A DNA stretch of 9,885 nt from the NCBI GenBank assembly GCA_903953065.1, contig CAJBIG010000024.1, positions 1-9,885 on the forward strand, in the 5' to 3' direction. The notes under the pieces were generated by a model that saw nothing but the letters and a program-made list of their open reading frames with translations, had not been told where the DNA came from and did not search any database. Origin of the DNA: an uncultured Solirubrobacterales bacterium. GTDB lineage: Bacteria; Actinomycetota; Thermoleophilia; Solirubrobacterales; Solirubrobacteraceae. The translations under genes were made by a program, and so were the position numbers. Of this stretch, positions 1 through 6,066 are shown piece by piece (positions within the stretch are counted from its first letter, which is position 1; every line of letters starts with the position of its first letter).

Positions 1-57
1 GCCCTCGGTCAGCGCTGCACTGCGGTGCTTCATGTTGAAGGTCACGTTGTCGGTCAT
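1..57 (-). CDS. ilvD: Probable dihydroxy-acid dehydratase, N-terminal fragment (runs off left edge)
   Basis: Only 19 codons are present. They start at an ATG whose complement is at 55-57 and read MTDNVTFNMKHRSAALTEG to the window edge. The KHRS-x-x-L-T-E-G stretch resembles the N-terminus of actinobacterial IlvD proteins, where a KHRS(R)-T(D/E)G motif precedes the conserved substrate and cluster domains. IlvD makes the 2-oxo acids of branched-chain amino acid synthesis and carries an Fe-S cluster. A GGAG lies ten bases upstream of this ATG and could be its ribosome binding site; a second in-frame ATG (31-33) is an alternative start just before KHRS. The gene is on the same strand as dprA, about 100 bases downstream of it. 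The family call rests on about ten residues and could be wrong; that a gene begins here is more certain than its identity. Confidence 0.5.
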   Translation of the reverse strand, partial: MTDNVTFNMKHRSAALTEG

Positions 58-128
58 CTCAGAGATGCTCCATTGATTGGCTCAGCGAGTAGGAACTGTG
101 AGCGATTATGCCAGCCTCCAAGCCCCGG

Positions 129-151
129 GCTCGCATCCGCACTCCGCGAGC
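129..151 (-). other. Short hairpin downstream of dprA, possible weak terminator
   Basis: GCTCGC at 129-134 is the exact reverse complement of GCGAGC at 146-151, with an 11-base loop. It lies 7 to 29 bases past the dprA stop codon. No T-rich run follows it on the minus strand, so it lacks the second half of a typical intrinsic terminator. It may only slow transcription between dprA and the next gene, or it may be chance in GC-rich DNA. Confidence 0.2.
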
Positions 152-157
152 ACCGAC

Positions 158-1264
158 TCAGAGGCGCAGATAGCTGCCATCGCGACGACGTTCGAGCACG
201 CCCAGCAGCTCCAGCTCGGTGAGCGGGCCGACGACGTCGGCGGCGCTGCCGCAGTATTCAGCGACGCTGGCGGCGGTCGTGAAGCCGGCATCGACTGCCG
301 CGATCACGGCTCGCTGATCTTCGCTCAAAGCGGCCGGCAGCGGCAGCGGCTCGCGCGCAGCCACGACTCCCCCGGCCGGCTCGACACCAAACGCATCGTC
401 GAGGATGTCGCGCGCGTCGCGGATCAGGTGAGCGCCGTCCCGCAGCAGCGCATTTGCGCCGCCGCTGTGCCACGACCCGGGGTGACCCGGGACTGCGCCA
501 ATACCTCGGCCGAGATCGGCGGCGATCTCAGCCGTGATCAGGGAGCCGGAGCGCTCGGCGGCTTCGACGACGACGACCATCTGCGCAAAGGCCGCGATGA
601 TTCGGTTGCGAGCCGGAAATGCCCAGCGGTACGGAGCTGTGCCAGGGGGCAGCTCCGAGACAACGACGCTCCTCCTCGCCAACTCCGCGTGGAGCTGTTT
701 GCGCCGAGCTGGATAGGCTCGCTCCGGGCCGCAGGCCAGAACAGCGATCGTGCGCCCGTCGGCGGCCAGCGCCCCTTCGTGAGCGGCGCTGTCGATGCCA
801 AGCGCCATGCCGCTGATCACGCTGACGCCGCAGAGAGAGAGCGTACGGCCGAGCTCGCGCGCCACCTCGAGACCATCTGCAGAGGCGCGGCGCGAGCCAA
901 CCAGCGCAATCGACGGTGAGCGCGAGATCAACTGTTCGAAGCGAGCAAGATCGCCGTAGAGATGAAGAACGGCGGGCGGATCGGGGAGATCGGCTAGCGA
1001 GGGTGGAAAGGATTGGTTGTGGCGGCAGATTGCCTGCGTCGATGATGAGCGCCATTCTCGCCGCGCGGCGGCGGCGTCGAAGCAAGACCACTCGGCGGTA
1101 ATCGTTGCCTTTTCGCGGCCGGAGAGTGCGGCGATCAGCTTGCGGTCACTGAGCGCAAGAACTCCGCGGATCGCGGGCCGATTGCCGCGGATCTGATCTA
1201 GGTGTCCCGAGAGTCGCCCGACCAGCCAGCTCCGACGCGTACATCGGTCGCACGCCTCGCTCAC
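158..1264 (-). CDS. dprA: DNA processing protein DprA (RecA loader for transformation)
   Basis: 368 residues. DprA binds incoming single-stranded DNA in the cytoplasm and loads RecA during natural transformation. The Rossmann-like core is clear: IALVGSRRAS at 119-128, SGMALGIDSAAHEGAL at 151-166, SELPPGTAPYRWAFPARNR at 203-221, EAAERSGSLITA at 234-245, AVPG at 257-260, and GANALLRDGA at 269-278. Residues about 312-368 form the C-terminal winged-helix domain often found in long DprA proteins. The N-terminal 100 residues are the variable helical region and begin with a C-x-x-C pair (Cys5, Cys8), which I recall from related class members. The GTG start overlaps the comM TGA as GTGA (1261-1264), implying translational coupling; no clear Shine-Dalgarno is visible. 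Family assignment is secure. Whether the organism is actually competent cannot be told from this window. Confidence 0.96.
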   Translation of the reverse strand: MSEACDRCTRRSWLVGRLSGHLDQIRGNRPAIRGVLALSDRKLIAALSGREKATITAEWSCFDAAAARREWRSSSTQAICRHNQSFPPSLADLPDPPAVLHLYGDLARFEQLISRSPSIALVGSRRASADGLEVARELGRTLSLCGVSVISGMALGIDSAAHEGALAADGRTIAVLACGPERAYPARRKQLHAELARRSVVVSELPPGTAPYRWAFPARNRIIAAFAQMVVVVEAAERSGSLITAEIAADLGRGIGAVPGHPGSWHSGGANALLRDGAHLIRDARDILDDAFGVEPAGGVVAAREPLPLPAALSEDQRAVIAAVDAGFTTAASVAEYCGSAADVVGPLTELELLGVLERRRDGSYLRL

Positions 1265-1315
1265 CGTGAGCCGATCCGTTCACTTTCGTGGCGATAGCCC
1301 AGTGCCCGAGCCAAC
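1258..1315 (-). repeat. comM 3' end, member A of an imperfect direct repeat
   Basis: The 37 bases at 1279-1315 (encoding the end of ComM around ELARALGYRHES) match 2787-2823 in the yraN-comM gap at 27 of 37 positions without gaps. Both copies are followed, after 13 or 14 bases, by the identical heptamer CGCTCAC (plus strand 1258-1264 here, 2767-2773 there). Both lie in the same orientation relative to comM. This is an ordinary coding end here; the interest is in the second copy. Confidence 0.4.
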
Positions 1316-2763
1316 TCTTCGACACCGATTTCGCCACCGCCTCCGAGATCCGTGATCGTCCGCGCCACGCGCAATGCGCGGTCGCGGCCGCGGGCGCTTA
1401 ACCCTCCGCTGTCATAAGCCCGCGCGAGCGCCCTCGCTGCCGCTGCGCCGCACTCGACCGCGGAGATCATGTCGCGCGCGACAAGCTGTGCGTTGGCGCA
1501 GCCGCAGCGCGCAAGCTGCAGCTCCCGCGCAGCAGCAACCCGCCGTGCGACCTCCTCGGTCGTCGTTAGCGAATCGGCGCCAAGCGCAGCAGACGACGGC
1601 CGCTCGACGCCAACGACCAGGTCAACCCGGTCAAGCAACGGGCCCGAGAGCCGTTGCCGGTGGCGCGCCAGCTCCGGCTCGCTACACCGGCACGCTTTGC
1701 CGCCGCGACCGCAGAGGCAGGGATTGGTCGCTGCGATCAGGGCAAAGCGCGTCGGGAAGCGCGCCACCTTCTGGCCACGCACGATTGTTACCTCGCCGTC
1801 CTCCAGCGGCTGACGCAGCGCCTCCAAAGCCCTGCGATCGAACTCCGAAAACTCATCGAGGAAAAGCACACCGCGATGCGCAAGCGTTGCTTCACCTGGC
1901 GTCGGCACGGCGCCACCGCCAACTAGGCCGGCGGCCGAGATCGTGTGGTGCGGGGCACGGAATGGGCGTTGCTCGGCTAGCGTGCCATCGCCTCCAAGCC
2001 CAGCGATGCTCTGAATCCGCGTGACCTCCAGCGCCTCACTGCGACTGAGCGGAGGCAAAATGCCCGGAAGGCGCCGCGCGATCATCGTCTTGCCGGTTCC
2101 GGGCGGCCCGCTCAGAAGCAGGTTGTGACCGCCGGCCGCGGCGACCGTGACAGCGTCAATAGCGGCGCGATGACCGCGCACGTCAGCGAGGTCGGGGACG
2201 TTGACACGACCAAGGCTTGGCCGCTGCTGAGGTTGCCCATCGCCTGAATCGGATTCACCGGCCAGCACCGCGGCGAGGTCGCTGAGCACTGCAAGTGCAC
2301 CAACACGGATTGAATCGACGAGCCTCGCTTCAGCAGCAGACGCGACCGGCACGACCAGCGCCTTTAGACCGGCTTGCTTCGCTCCTTCGGCAACCGCCAA
2401 GGCGCCGCGGCAGGGCCGCAGCTCACCACTAAGTGACAACTCGCCAAAGAGGGCTGTTGTTGCCAGCGCGTCAGCCTTGATCTGACCGCTGGCCGCAAGG
2501 ATGGCGCAGGCTATGGCAAGGTCGAAGCCGGGACCCGCCTTGCGCAGGTGCGCCGGAGCGAGATTGACGGTCAACCGCCGCATCGGAAACTCGAATCCAC
2601 AGTTGACGAGCGCGGCACGGACGCGCTCGCGGGCCTCCGCGACTGCTCTGTCGGCAAGTCCGACGATCGTGAAGCTAGGCAGCCCGCGGCGAAGGTCGGC
2701 CTCAACTCGTACGGCGTGTGGCTCAAGCCCGTCGAGAGTAAATGTCATGACCTCGGTGACCAT
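1261..2763 (-). CDS. comM: ComM/YifB family Mg-chelatase-like AAA+ ATPase
   Basis: 500 residues, the usual family length. ComM is a hexameric helicase that promotes branch migration of recombining DNA during natural transformation. The order is: an N-terminal Lon-like/ChlI domain (about 1-170, with GLPSFTIVGLADRAVAEARE at 27-46 and NLAPAHLRKAGPGFDLA at 67-83), an AAA+ core with Walker A GPPGTGKT at 219-226 and Walker B GVLFLDEF at 298-305, a four-cysteine cluster CLCG...CRC (Cys349, 351, 358, 360) that could bind zinc, the PLLDRVDL segment near 376, and the Mg-chelatase C-terminal domain from about 408. The ATG start matches the conserved family N-terminus (M-x-x-x-x-M-T-F-T-L-D-G). The stop overlaps the dprA start by four bases, so the two are very likely one operon. 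The upstream gap to yraN shows no convincing -35/-10 pair. Confidence 0.97.
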   Translation of the reverse strand: MVTEVMTFTLDGLEPHAVRVEADLRRGLPSFTIVGLADRAVAEARERVRAALVNCGFEFPMRRLTVNLAPAHLRKAGPGFDLAIACAILAASGQIKADALATTALFGELSLSGELRPCRGALAVAEGAKQAGLKALVVPVASAAEARLVDSIRVGALAVLSDLAAVLAGESDSGDGQPQQRPSLGRVNVPDLADVRGHRAAIDAVTVAAAGGHNLLLSGPPGTGKTMIARRLPGILPPLSRSEALEVTRIQSIAGLGGDGTLAEQRPFRAPHHTISAAGLVGGGAVPTPGEATLAHRGVLFLDEFSEFDRRALEALRQPLEDGEVTIVRGQKVARFPTRFALIAATNPCLCGRGGKACRCSEPELARHRQRLSGPLLDRVDLVVGVERPSSAALGADSLTTTEEVARRVAAARELQLARCGCANAQLVARDMISAVECGAAAARALARAYDSGGLSARGRDRALRVARTITDLGGGGEIGVEELARALGYRHESERIGSR

Positions 2764-2923
2764 TGGCGCTCACGCTACGGGCGCTATTCATCTCCGTGGC
2801 AATAGCTCTGTGCCTGCTTCAACACGAACTTCTGGCGCCTTCGCCAACTGAACCGAAAGCGAGTGCTCCTACGCCACACGCTGCGCGTAGAGCGGCCACA
2901 ATCTCACCCGTAGCTTCCGCTCC
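2764..2923. other. yraN-comM divergent intergenic region with possible comM 3'-end remnant
   Basis: About 160 bases separate the comM start from the inferred yraN start, so promoters for both should lie here or nearby. I see no good -35/-10 pair on either strand. The minus strand at 2787-2823 resembles the comM 3' end (27/37 matches), and CGCTCAC at 2767-2773 repeats the motif at the comM/dprA junction. Translated on the minus strand with one frame change, it gives ALRAACGVGALAFGSVGEGA then LKQAQSYCHGDE-stop. These loosely follow the ComM C-terminus (RALRVARTITDLGGGGEIG, then LARALGYRHESE). A 5-bp hairpin TGGCG-CCTT-CGCCA lies at 2833-2846. The region could be a decayed duplicate or plain regulatory DNA with a chance match. 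No intact gene is present. Confidence 0.4.
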
Positions 2924-3304
2924 ATTCGTTCGACCACTCCAGATCCCCGTCATGTCCTCGGCCGCGCCGGCGAACGGCTGGCGCTCGAACACCTCCAGCG
3001 ACTCGACTATCGGCTCGTGGCGCGTAACCACCGAACGCGCTTTGGCGAGATCGATCTAATCGTACGGAGTGGCACAACGCTCGTATTCGTCGAAGTGAAG
3101 ACGCGCCGCTCTCTGCGCAGCTGCGCGCCGTGGGATTCGCTAAACGAACGTAAGCGTCGTCAGGTGCGCCGACTGGCGGCAGCCTTCCTAAGCGAGCAGC
3201 CGCTGCGGCCACGCCCGCATGATCTGCGTTTCGACGCGATCGGAATTCTTCTCGACTGCCAGGGGCGCCTGCAGCGCCTCGACCACATAGAAGGCGCTTT
3301 CTAA
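2924..3304 (+). CDS. yraN: YraN/UPF0102 family nuclease-like protein, start uncertain
   Basis: UPF0102 proteins have a restriction-endonuclease-like fold; their role is not settled, though a DNA repair or processing role is often suggested. The core is clear: ARNHRTRFGEIDLIVRSG, then LVFVEVKTRRS, with the family's G-E-I-D-L and E-V-K residues. Annotating from the first ordinary start (GTG 3017) would drop the conserved N-terminal helix, yet the frame continues upstream through DPRHVLGRAGERLALEHLQR to a TAG at 2888-2890. That upstream stretch has no ATG, GTG or TTG. ATT at 2924-2926 would give 126 residues, close to the family's usual length of about 120, and is my choice; no Shine-Dalgarno precedes it. 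The strand is opposite to every neighbour: the TAA (3302-3304) overlaps the rnhB stop tail-to-tail. Family is certain, start is not. Confidence 0.85.
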   Translation: MRSTTPDPRHVLGRAGERLALEHLQRLDYRLVARNHRTRFGEIDLIVRSGTTLVFVEVKTRRSLRSCAPWDSLNERKRRQVRRLAAAFLSEQPLRPRPHDLRFDAIGILLDCQGRLQRLDHIEGAF

Positions 3305-4101
3305 CTATTGAGCGCGACTTGCTGGTAAGCACTGGACTGAAACGACATGCGGTGGAGCGGTGAAACGCCATGCTCGCGAATAGCGTCGCGGTGTGCCGGA
3401 GTCGAGTAGCCGAAGTGAGCGCCGAAACCCCATTCCGGAAGTTGCTCTCCCGCCCGCCCCATCAATCGATCTCGCGTAACTTTGGCCACGATCGACGCTG
3501 CGGCAATTGCTGCGCTGAGTCCATCCCCACCGACAACGGCGCGCTGTTCGTATTCGAACGCCGGAACTTCGAAACCGTCGATTAGACAGACGCACCCGGG
3601 GCGAGCGACGCGAATCAGCGATTCCCTCAGCGCTGCGAGATTTGTTTTGTGGAGCCCGCGCTCGTCGATCCCACGAGCGCTGCGCGAAACGACTACGACG
3701 CGCTGCGCCGTCTCCATCACAATCGGCAGCAACGCCTCCCGCGCCGCGTGATCATGCTGCTTCGAATCGTTCAGCGCCCCGAGCGCTCGCACCTCAGCCA
3801 CTCCGATCGCCTCAAGGTCGAGCAGAACGGCGGCCGCGACGAGTGGTCCGGCAAGGCAGCCACGGCCAGCCTCATCGGCGCCAGCAACCCAACGCGCACC
3901 GACAGACCGATCATGTGCGATCAGACGGGCGCCACTTGAGCGACCACCCGAACCCTTCGCCTTCGAGCGCTTCGAGACCGGAGCGTTAGAAGATGTTGAC
4001 CCGGTCCGGCGGCCAATATGTGGCGAAGGCCGGTCCGATGATTGAATCGGTGGGGACGGGTCCCCAGAATCTGCTGTCGTCGGACTCGCCACGGTTGTCA
4101 C
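3301..4101 (-). CDS. rnhB: Ribonuclease HII, start uncertain (inside lepB)
   Basis: RNase HII cuts the RNA strand of RNA/DNA hybrids and removes single ribonucleotides from DNA. Counting from the GTG at 4101, the protein has 266 residues. The acidic catalytic set is present: Asp76-Glu77 in GADEAGRG, Asp175 in LIDGF, and Asp193 in GGDGLSAAIAAASIVAKVTRD. The end of the active-site fold (FGYSTPAHRDAI) is intact. The conserved part begins only near residue 60 (RLIAHDRSVGARWVAGADEA). Before it lies a Ser/Thr/Pro/Lys-rich stretch with no other ATG, GTG or TTG, so the only standard starts are GTG at 4101 or 4092, both within lepB. CTG near 3924 or ATT codons are alternatives. The stop overlaps the convergent yraN stop. 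Enzyme identity is secure; the true N-terminus is not. Confidence 0.9.
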   Translation of the reverse strand: MTTVASPTTADSGDPSPPIQSSDRPSPHIGRRTGSTSSNAPVSKRSKAKGSGGRSSGARLIAHDRSVGARWVAGADEAGRGCLAGPLVAAAVLLDLEAIGVAEVRALGALNDSKQHDHAAREALLPIVMETAQRVVVVSRSARGIDERGLHKTNLAALRESLIRVARPGCVCLIDGFEVPAFEYEQRAVVGGDGLSAAIAAASIVAKVTRDRLMGRAGEQLPEWGFGAHFGYSTPAHRDAIREHGVSPLHRMSFQSSAYQQVALNS

Positions 4102-4615
4102 CCATCATGAACCAGTGCCCGGGCGGAATCTTGATCGTCTTTGGCAGCGTGCAGGCCGCGCCGTTGTCATCAGCGCAGGTGTCGCTGATAAATGGCTCGC
4201 TTGCTGGCTTACCGTTGAGAATTACTCGCCCCCGGATGATCGAGACTGTGTCGCCCGGGCCAGCGACGATCCGCTTGATGAAGTTGACTTTTGATTCTTG
4301 GGGCGTCGGCTTGTTACAGGCCGCGCCTTGCTCCGGCCTCTCGCCGCACTGATCGAGCGGCATCTGTTCCGAGCCTGCCGGTGGATGGAAGACGGTGATG
4401 TCACCGATCGACGGATCTTCAAATCGGGGTGTGAGGCGGTTAACCAGCACGCGCTGGCCTACCTGAAGTGTAGGAAGCATTGACTCGCTGGGAATGCGGT
4501 ACGGCTTGACGATCAAGGCTTGGATTAGCAGCGCCAGTCCCAACGCCACCGCGACGATCACGATCAGCTCGAGGATCGAGCTCCCGGTCGATTTCTTCTC
4601 CTTGGCAGCGCTCAC
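3986..4615 (-). CDS. lepB: Type I signal peptidase
   Basis: 209 residues. It cleaves signal peptides from secreted proteins on the outer face of the cytoplasmic membrane. A short charged N-terminus (AAKEKKSTG) is followed by one membrane segment at about 14-36. The catalytic serine is Ser45 in IPSESMLPTL and the general-base lysine is Lys114 in FIKRIVAGPGD. The box E signature GDNRGESDDSRFWG is at 172-185. Two loops outside the core carry four cysteines (Cys90, Cys100, Cys147, Cys155), which could form disulfides on the cell exterior; I recall similar loops in Thermoleophilia. The GTG start overlaps the rplS TGA as GTGA (4612-4615), so expression is probably coupled to L19. The last third of the gene overlaps the candidate rnhB start. 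Confidence 0.97.
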   Translation of the reverse strand: MSAAKEKKSTGSSILELIVIVAVALGLALLIQALIVKPYRIPSESMLPTLQVGQRVLVNRLTPRFEDPSIGDITVFHPPAGSEQMPLDQCGERPEQGAACNKPTPQESKVNFIKRIVAGPGDTVSIIRGRVILNGKPASEPFISDTCADDNGAACTLPKTIKIPPGHWFMMGDNRGESDDSRFWGPVPTDSIIGPAFATYWPPDRVNIF

Positions 4616-5295
4616 GCCGAGTCGCCGGAAGGCTCTTCGCTGCCGTCGGCCGGCTGCTCTGAATCCCCCTCGGCGGATGGCGCTGCTTCACTGCTGTCAG
4701 GTTCAGTCTGCTCGTCGGCCGGAGCTTCGGCTTGAACTTCAGGCTGATCATCGGCCGGAGCGTCAGCAACCACTTCGTCGGCGACCTCTTCAGTCGCGAC
4801 TTCCTCAGCTGCGCCCTCTTCGCCTTCAACGACCTCGGCTACGACCTGCTCGCTTGCGTCACCGTCGGGCGTCTGCTCGTCTGCGGCGTCGGCGTCGACA
4901 ACAACCTCAGGCTGATGCACGAGTCCTGGAGCGACCTCGTCCTCGGGCCCGTAATAGTCGCGCTCACGCACGCGCGCACCCTTACCGACGCGATCACGCA
5001 AGTAGTAAAGCTTTGCGCGCCGGACATCGCCGCGAGCGGCTACGTCGATCTTCTCGATCTTGGGCGAATGAACCGGGAAGGTTCGCTCCACGCCAACACC
5101 ACACGACTGCTTGCGGACTGTGAAGGTTTCGCGTGCACCGCTGCCTTGACGTGCGATGACTACACCTTCGAAGACCTGCGTACGACGGCGTTCGCCCTCG
5201 ATCACTTGGAAGTGGACTTTGACCCGGTCGCCTGGGGCGAAGTTGGGCACGCGGCGCAATTGTGCGCGTTCAAGATTGTCGATGACTGTGCTCAT
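4612..5295 (-). CDS. rplS: 50S ribosomal protein L19 with a long acidic C-terminal tail
   Basis: 227 residues, about twice the usual 115. Residues 1-113 are a normal L19: FAPGDRVKVHFQVIEGERRR, QVFEGVVIARQG, RETFTVRKQSCGVGVERTFP, SPKIEKIDV, RRAKLYYLRDRVGKGARVRE. L19 sits near the 30S-50S interface on the large subunit. Residues 114-227 contain 38 Asp/Glu and not one Lys or Arg, and are rich in Ala, Val, Gln, Ser and Pro. They include an imperfect internal repeat (APADDQPEVQAE then APADEQTEPDSSE). The tail runs without a break to a TGA that overlaps the lepB start, so it is a real part of the reading frame and not a missed stop. No Shine-Dalgarno is evident; an 8-bp hairpin lies 7 bases upstream of the ATG. 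Confidence 0.96.
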   Translation of the reverse strand: MSTVIDNLERAQLRRVPNFAPGDRVKVHFQVIEGERRRTQVFEGVVIARQGSGARETFTVRKQSCGVGVERTFPVHSPKIEKIDVAARGDVRRAKLYYLRDRVGKGARVRERDYYGPEDEVAPGLVHQPEVVVDADAADEQTPDGDASEQVVAEVVEGEEGAAEEVATEEVADEVVADAPADDQPEVQAEAPADEQTEPDSSEAAPSAEGDSEQPADGSEEPSGDSA

Positions 5296-5302
5296 ATTGA
5301 GG

Positions 5303-5339
5303 GCGCTCGCGAAGGTTCGGCCGTTTTTCCAGCGAGCGC
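5303..5339 (-). promoter_or_regulatory. Hairpin in the trmD-rplS gap, candidate L19 leader
   Basis: GCGCTCGC at 5303-5310 is the exact reverse complement of GCGAGCGC at 5332-5339, giving an all-perfect 8-bp stem with a 21-base loop. On the minus-strand transcript it lies 28 bases after the trmD stop and ends 7 bases before the rplS ATG. No U-run follows (the next bases are CCTCAAT), which argues against a terminator. Its place directly against the start codon, and the absence of a clear Shine-Dalgarno, fit a structure that controls L19 translation. Leaders bound by their own ribosomal protein are known for L19 in Firmicutes; similarity to those is not claimed. Confidence 0.45.
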
Positions 5340-5367
5340 ATTAGCGTCGCGACCGGAGCGAGTTAGA

Positions 5368-6063
5368 TCAGGATAGCGGAGCGTCGCCCGAAGCTGCCCC
5401 ACGCTCACGACTTCTTGCCCTGCGCCACTGCCGAATCTCCTCGTGATGGCCCGAAAGCAAGACGTCTGGAACGCCCCATTCGCGAAACTCGGCGGGGCGC
5501 GTGTAGTGCGGATATTCGGGGTCGCCCTCGAGCGCGGCGCTGAACGATTCTTCTACCGCGGAGTCGGCATCTCCGAGCGCGCCGGGCTGCTTGCGCAGGA
5601 TCGCGTCGCAGACGACCATCGCCGCCAGCTCGCCGCCGGCGATCACGTATCGCCCGATGGAGACGGCGTCGCTGCAGAAATGTTGGACGATCCTCTCGTC
5701 GAAACCTTCGTAGCGGCCACAGAGCAACGTCACGGCCGGCTCGGCCGCCAACTCGTTGACGAGCTGCTCGTCGAGAACACGCCCCCCCGGGGTCAGCGCG
5801 ATAACTCGGCGCTGCCGGGGCAGCTCTACTGGATCGACGCCGTAGAACCCGCGCAAGGCAGCCTCCATCACGTCGACCCGCAGCACCATCCCTGCACCGC
5901 CACCAAATGGAGTGTCATCGACCTGACCGCCGCTGAGCGGGGTGTGCTCACGCAGGTCGAGCGCCCGGAGCTCGTTACCGTTGGCCACCGCGTTGGCTAC
6001 ATGACGCTGCTCGGAGAACCATTCGAACCACTGCGGAAAGAGCGTGACGACGTCGAGCTGCAT
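5368..6063 (-). CDS. trmD: tRNA (guanine-37-N1)-methyltransferase
   Basis: 231 residues, a normal length. TrmD uses S-adenosylmethionine to make m1G37 next to the anticodon, which prevents +1 frameshifting. The trefoil-knot SPOUT core is clear: IALTPGGRVLDEQ from 88, LLCGRYEGFDER at 113-124, and SIGRYVIAGGELAAM at 135-149. PHYTRPAEF and VPDVLLSGHHEEIRQW follow. At the place of the family's catalytic Asp (the D of EDSF in the E. coli enzyme) this protein has Glu172 in VEESF, and SGNH is SGHH. I believe related sequences share these changes, so I take the enzyme as active. The C-terminal helical domain is short, as in other actinobacterial members. The ATG lies 3 bases after the rimM stop, and a G-rich stretch (GGCGGGG) in the end of rimM may serve as its binding site. 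Confidence 0.96.
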   Translation of the reverse strand: MQLDVVTLFPQWFEWFSEQRHVANAVANGNELRALDLREHTPLSGGQVDDTPFGGGAGMVLRVDVMEAALRGFYGVDPVELPRQRRVIALTPGGRVLDEQLVNELAAEPAVTLLCGRYEGFDERIVQHFCSDAVSIGRYVIAGGELAAMVVCDAILRKQPGALGDADSAVEESFSAALEGDPEYPHYTRPAEFREWGVPDVLLSGHHEEIRQWRRARSRERGAASGDAPLS

Positions 6064-6066
6064 CGA

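Noticed and set aside
105..110. CATAAT on the minus strand, like a -10 box ahead of the ilvD-like gene
   Set aside because: No -35 hexamer lies at a suitable distance (the 17-bp position reads GAGCCC), so a promoter cannot be supported.
77..919. 280-codon open frame on the plus strand
   Set aside because: It is antisense to dprA, is rich in Arg/Ala/Asp as expected of a shadow frame, and shows no domain.
2819..3031. 70-codon minus-strand frame opposite the yraN start
   Set aside because: Half is the shadow of yraN. The rest overlaps the possible comM remnant, discussed as a finding and not as a gene.
2763..3059. Plus-strand frame beginning MALTLRALFISVAIALCLLQ, like a signal peptide
   Set aside because: The TTG start overlaps the comM ATG, there is no ribosome binding site, and the frame runs into yraN in the wrong phase; the hydrophobic start is probably chance.
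4732..5376. 214-codon open frame on the plus strand
   Set aside because: It is antisense to the L19 gene and its acidic tail, with no recognisable motif.
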